This document shows positions 59,576 to 64,000 of a stretch of DNA of 64,000 nucleotides, piece after piece; position 1 is the stretch's first letter, and the number at the start of each line of letters is the position of its first letter. A program made the position numbers and the translations under genes. Location of the stretch: contig NC_035790.1 of assembly GCF_001653235.2 (NCBI RefSeq), positions 1,922,001-1,986,000 on the forward strand. Reading direction: 5' to 3'. The notes under the pieces were generated by a model. That model was given only the letters and a program-made list of their open reading frames with translations. It had not been told where the DNA came from and did not search any database. The stretch is from Pochonia chlamydosporia 170. Taxonomy: Eukaryota > Ascomycota > Sordariomycetes > Hypocreales > Clavicipitaceae.

Positions 59576-61399
59576 ATGGCTTCCTCGCCACCAGCCAACC
59601 CTGCGTCTTCGCAAGACACAAACATGGATTCAACGCACAACGCCCAAGATGAAACTCAAGCTGAGTTACCCATGTCCAAAGCACGGTGTATCGCTCTCGT
59701 TGCTACCGTCACGGGAGCCGCCTTTGTCAATGTAAGCCATCCCCCTCCTACAACATGAAGATTCGTTGCCAACTCTGCCACAAACAGGTCCTCAATATTC
59801 AAAGCGTCGTGATTATTCTCCCCACCATAGGCAACCATCTCGACATTCCGGAAAGTCGTCAACAATGGATCGTATCTTCCTACTCCCTTGCGTTTGGGTG
59901 CTTCCTCCTGCTATGGGGTCGCATAGGGGACATTTATGGGAAACGGCTCATCTTCATCCTCGGGTCTGTGTGGGTGACGTGTGTTACTGCCGCGAATCCG
60001 TTTATCCCGAACGAGATTGGGTTTAATTTGTTTCGGGGGTTTCAAGGACTGGTAACTCTGACTGTTTTATGAGTTTGAATCGTGGAAACTGACTCTTGTA
60101 GGGAGCGGCGGCGACGGTCCCAACGGCAATTGGGATACTGGGCGTGACGTTTCCACCGGGAAAAGCGAAAAACTACGCCTTCAGCACCTATGGTACGCCA
60201 ACTTCCAACCACTTCATCATGAGTGTCTAACAGTATCAGGAGCTGGTGCCCCCCTCGGCAGCGTCTGTGGTAACCTCCTCTCCGGCCTCATCGCCGAATA
60301 CGCCAACTGGAAATGGGTATTCGGCGCACTCGCCATCCTCTCCGCCATCATCACCACAGCCAGCATATTCCTCATCCCGCCGCCTCCTCCGTCCGTCAAA
60401 CTCGCAGACACGGACGCAAAAGCCCCTCCCCAAAAGGTAGATTGGCTAGGCGCAACGCTCATCACCATCGCCCTCATAGCACTCAACTTCTCCCTCACAG
60501 AAGGCAACGTCGTCGGCTGGTCCACGCCCTGGGTGCCCGTCCTCGTCGTCACGGCCGTCCTGCTCATTGCCCTCTTCACCACATGGCAGATGTACCTCGA
60601 GCGCCGTCACGGACGCAACCTCTCCCGCGCGCCGCTCATCAAGGTCTCCGTGTTCAGAAACGCACGCTTCTCGGCCGCCATGCTCATCATGGGCCTCTTC
60701 TTCACCGCCTTCAACAACTACCTCATCTTTACGACCTACTTCTTCCAGGACTTCCAGGGCCTGTCTCCGCTGTCCACCATGCTGCGATACATACCGACTG
60801 GTGTGACGGGCGTGATCGTCGCCCTCATTGTCGCACAGCTGCTCAGCCGTATACCCACGCTGTTTATCCTCGTCTGCGGCACCCTCGCCACATCTGTTGC
60901 GTGTTTGTTGTACGCCGTGCCCATTGCGCCCACGACGTCGTACTGGGCGTACGGGTTTCCAGCCATGGTGCTCGCCGTCATGGGCGCCGATACCGTGTGG
61001 CCGTGCTTGACGCTGTTTACGTCGCAGGCCCTGCCGCGGGAGGACCAGGCTATTGGCGGGGCGTTGATCAATGCCGTCGGACAGTTTGGCCGCTCGATCG
61101 GTCTGGCTGTTGGGACGGCGATACAGACTGCCGCTATGGCTAGGGAGAGAGGTGTTCCTGTGATGGAGGCGGGTCCGACGAGGCCGTGGGATGGGGCTTC
61201 GCTTACGGGGTTAAGGGCCGCGAACTGGGCGAATTTTGGGTTTGGTGTTGCCGCCTTGGTGGTGGTGTTGTTGGCGTTTAGGAATATGGACATTATAGGC
61301 AAGACGAGGCCTGCTAGGGTGGCCGAGACTGAATCTAGTGGTGGTGTGTTTGGTGGAAAGAGTCATGATGTTGAGCAGAGGGCTACGGAGAAAAAGTAG
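59576..61399 (+). CDS. MFS transporter, drug:H+ antiporter-2 (14-TM) type
   Basis: Exons 59576-59731, 59788-60051, 60102-60192 and 60240-61399 give 556 aa with all junctions in frame. A hydrophilic N-terminus (about 40 residues) is followed by helix 1 split by intron 1 (..TGAAFVN / VLNIQSVVII). The MFS motif A is present as WGRIGDIYGKR (95-105), and helix 5 carries the G-rich APLGSVCGNLLSG stretch. Later helices include SAAMLIMGLFFTAFNNYLIF and VLAVMGADTVWPCLTLFTSQ. Closest family by eye is the Atr1/aminotriazole-resistance-like DHA2 group; substrates cannot be inferred. No biosynthetic genes lie beside it. The last ~250 bp are G/T-rich. Confidence 0.92.
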
Positions 61400-61623
61400 T
61401 ATAGCCATGTTGCTACCTCTCAATTTAGACTTGGACTTTAAGAGCATACATATGACCTGCCAGTGTTATGATGATATATATTTCTGTATCTCTATATGAT
61501 ATTCCCACACATGTCCTACTCATGAATGGTATCGTGTCTGAAAACCAAATACAGTCAGGGGTATCGATGCACTCTATTTGGGCGCAAAAAGAATACAAAA
61601 CAAAGAGGAAATGAAAACGCCAA

Positions 61624-64000
61624 TTACCCATCCATTCTAGCCTCAACATTGAACACATCCTCCGCTTCTACATCTTCCATTGTCTCCTCATCATTGGCCA
61701 ACCTCCTTAAACGCTCGCGGACCTTGGGGTCCTGTTCCATCTCCTGCCAGACTTCAAGATCCCACTCCTCGACATTGTCGCTCAGACGGTGCATCTTCCA
61801 TGGTGGCCAGTGCCACACGCCCGCTACCAACATGTTGCGCTTGATGGATTTGCCCACAAGTTCCATGAGTCCCAGGAACGCGAGGACGATGAAAGCAGTC
61901 GCCCACCAGACGGCATCATTACCGAATGCTCTTGTAAAGGTGTGCCGGATTGCATAAGGACCCTCCGGGGCTGGTGCGTAAACACCGTCCAGGAAGGAGA
62001 GCCAGGCAAACCAACCCCATGTTGTGATGAAAAAGGAGCCCATTACAATCCGGGATTTGTAGTGCGTTTCAAAAATGCTATCAGACTTGTTAGCACCGAC
62101 TTTCTCCTGTAACCTTGGGTATAAAACTTACAATAGCTTCCAGTTGATCCACAGCACACCTACAGTAAACGCAAGAGTGCCCAGAGCGTAGAGGCCCTCA
62201 TCACGAGCCGAGGGGGAGATCCAACCATAACCTGCCCATACTCCGTACCAAGCAATGACGCCTTCAACGGCAGCCAAAAACATCCAGCGCACATATTTCC
62301 ATGTGTTCAGTCCCGTGTTGCGTTGGCCATAGACGTAAAGCTCCGGAACAGCCAGAAGTGTCTCGGCGCTAAGATCCTGTTCCCAAATACCCATGCAAAT
62401 CGTGCACAGGCTTGTGAATAGCGTGTTGAACACAGTCAAACTTGTGGCCTGGTAGAGTGACGTGCCGGTGTATCCGTTGTATCTTTGATATTGCGCAGTT
62501 GGTAGGTAGAAGAACATTTCCTTCCAAAACGTGTAGAGGATGAACTTTGCGGTACGAACATAGTTCCATCGACCATGGACGAGGAGCAGCCGCTGCAGGT
62601 AGCGGAATTGGGCAATTGCATAGTCTGCAACACGCGCAGCCTGGAGTCCCTCTTTTCCTGATATACCAATGCCAACATGGCTTGCCTGAATCATGGCCAA
62701 GTCATTGGCTCCATCACCAATGGCCAAGGTCAAACCACGATGTTTGTTGCTCTTAAACTTGCCTAACGAGGATCGAACCGTCTTGACTAGGAGAGCTTTT
62801 TGTGCTGGAGACGCACGACAGCAAATAACCGAATCGACAAGTAGCATGATGGCAAAAAACTGCTTCGAAAGCGCGTCAGACTTTTCAACCGCTGCCAGTG
62901 TTTGACCATCAATAACAACAACACTGTGGATTGATCCTGTGTGTAGCTCCTCGGCCAACGCGACGAGTTGGGATTCTAGCGATTCCTTGGTTACGTCCAG
63001 CACGTAAAGGTCAGACCCGGGTCGGCATATGCGAGCGGAATGCGCAATGTTGATGGCTGTCTCACGCTTGTCGCCGGTCAGCATCCAAATTTTAATGTTG
63101 GCCCGTCGCAATCTGTCAATGGTTTCTGGAACACCTTGTTGGAGTTTGTCTTCGATTGCGGTGGCACCAACCAGCTCAAACGACCGCTCAATCATATCGC
63201 CCGCCGCCTCAATAAGGTCTTGTCGATTCACTAAGCTGGTACACGCGTCGTCATAACACTTCTTCCACGAACGATAGTCATGATCGGAGACAAACTTTTG
63301 AGCGTAGAGCAACGTTCTCAGTCCCTCCGTCGCAAAGTCGTCCAAGTGCTTGAAGCATTTGGTGAACACTTCGGATTCGTCATGGATTGCCGAGTCTTCA
63401 AGAAAACGCAGGTGCTCCGGCACCGGCTGCGGTGGTTGATAGCTCGACGGGCTCAAAAGTGTCGTTCGAGATACATCCAAGGAGACGCCGCGCGGAGCGG
63501 GAGACCCGCCACGTGGACGATCGCCAGACAGTCGCATAAGTTTTTTTACTTCAAACGACTTTGTTCTCTTCAAATAAGATCGAGGCTGATCAACACTGCG
63601 GCCTCGATGCAGACCAGAGATACGTCGCACAGTCAGGCTTGGCCGACCACCAAAGCTATTCCGCGATTCGTATTGCTGGCTTCGACGATACATCTCGTGC
63701 TCTAGGTCTGCGCTTTGCCTCACTTCGTTGGCCTTTTGCATGGCTAACGAAGCTAGTTTTAGCCTGGGCAAAATCGCAGAGTCGGCGCCTTTGCAGATTA
63801 TGCATACACGCCCATCTGGATATCGAACAACGATGGACATGCGTTTTCGTGCACTACTGAATTCGATGACGTCCAGGATCTCAAATGTCATCCTTTCGCT
63901 ACCTCCGTTTGGTTGAGGTACTTGCAAGGTGATTGATTTGACCGTTCGGTGGATGACTTGGTACCCTAGCTCTTGCGCAGCTCGAACCAGAGCTAGCTCG
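61624..64000 (-). CDS. P4-type ATPase (phospholipid flippase), Dnf3-like; 5' part beyond the right edge
   Basis: Exons 64000-62132 (continuing beyond the window) and 62077-61624; the 54-bp intron has GTAAGT, a GTGCTAAC branch site and GATAG. The visible part codes about 774 residues. Nucleotide-binding and hinge motifs are present: VCIICKGADSAIL, IWMLTGDKRETAINIAHS, and GDGANDLAMIQASHVGIGIS, with flippase-type GKEGLQAARVADYAIAQFRY. Six C-terminal membrane helices follow, then an acidic tail. The phosphorylated DKTGT lies off the window. A basic Ser/Arg insertion of about 110 residues between KGADS and FATEGLRTLLYA is like that of yeast Dnf3 rather than Drs2 or Neo1. The internal frame starting at 63927 begins with TTG and is not the true start; the frame stays open to the edge. 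Confidence 0.95.

Noticed and set aside
60313..61143. 276-codon plus-strand frame, His/Arg-rich
   Set aside because: Overlaps the MFS gene in another frame; the transporter reading has clear membrane helices and motifs.

Overview
The window is nuclear DNA of a filamentous ascomycete (Pezizomycotina). Genes carry short GT..AG introns of about 50-270 bp, often with a CTAAC-type branch site. The families present (HET domain, CFEM-GPI, Zn2Cys6 and C2H2 regulators, GPI-anchored Cu-only SOD, TRP/Flc, Dnf3-like flippase) fit Sordariomycetes. A hypocrealean fungus is my best guess from protein style and the dispersed TACTCCGTA motif, but I could not search. There is no CRISPR, no rRNA, no tRNA I would defend, and no recognisable transposon.

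Layout, left to right. (1) 1-2.4 kb: the 3' end of an unknown gene, convergent with a 697-aa conserved fungal protein. (2) 3.5-7 kb: a secreted, GPI-anchored Cu-only superoxide dismutase (two exons), then a three-exon gene for the small V-ATPase subunit f (RNase K homologue). (3) 7.3-9.8 kb: a HET-domain protein and, tail to tail, a DUF4291 protein. (4) 11.8-18 kb: a Vps9/CUE Rab5-type exchange factor converging on a TRP-like Flc protein. (5) 18-22.8 kb: gene-poor. (6) 22.8-32.4 kb: a large C2H2 factor, a two-exon DUF202 membrane protein and a four-exon Zn2Cys6 factor. (7) 32.4-41.9 kb: a 9.5-kb gene desert with microsatellites and dispersed short motifs. (8) 41.9-52.2 kb: PP2A methylesterase (PPE1 type), a CFEM-GPI protein, ribulose-phosphate 3-epimerase, an Ofd1/Tpa1 prolyl hydroxylase and an unknown 395-aa protein. 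(9) 54.9-64 kb: a DEF1-like CUE protein with a Q/G/Y-rich tail, a 14-TM-type MFS transporter, and a P4-ATPase (Dnf3 type) whose 5' part lies beyond the right edge.

The genes do not form one pathway or a biosynthetic cluster. Most are housekeeping genes (endosome fusion, V-ATPase, lipid flipping, pentose phosphate, PP2A, translation/oxygen sensing), mixed with cell-surface and self-recognition genes. The main added value is splice reconstruction. Fifteen gene models are given below with exon coordinates derived by reading frames across GT/AG junctions (fourteen multi-exon); two of them (subunit f, DUF202) are easily missed because their coding exons are short. The most notable observations are the Cu-only SOD, start-adjacent upstream ORFs in two genes, and over-represented short motifs in the gene deserts. 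I found no clearly novel multi-gene system.
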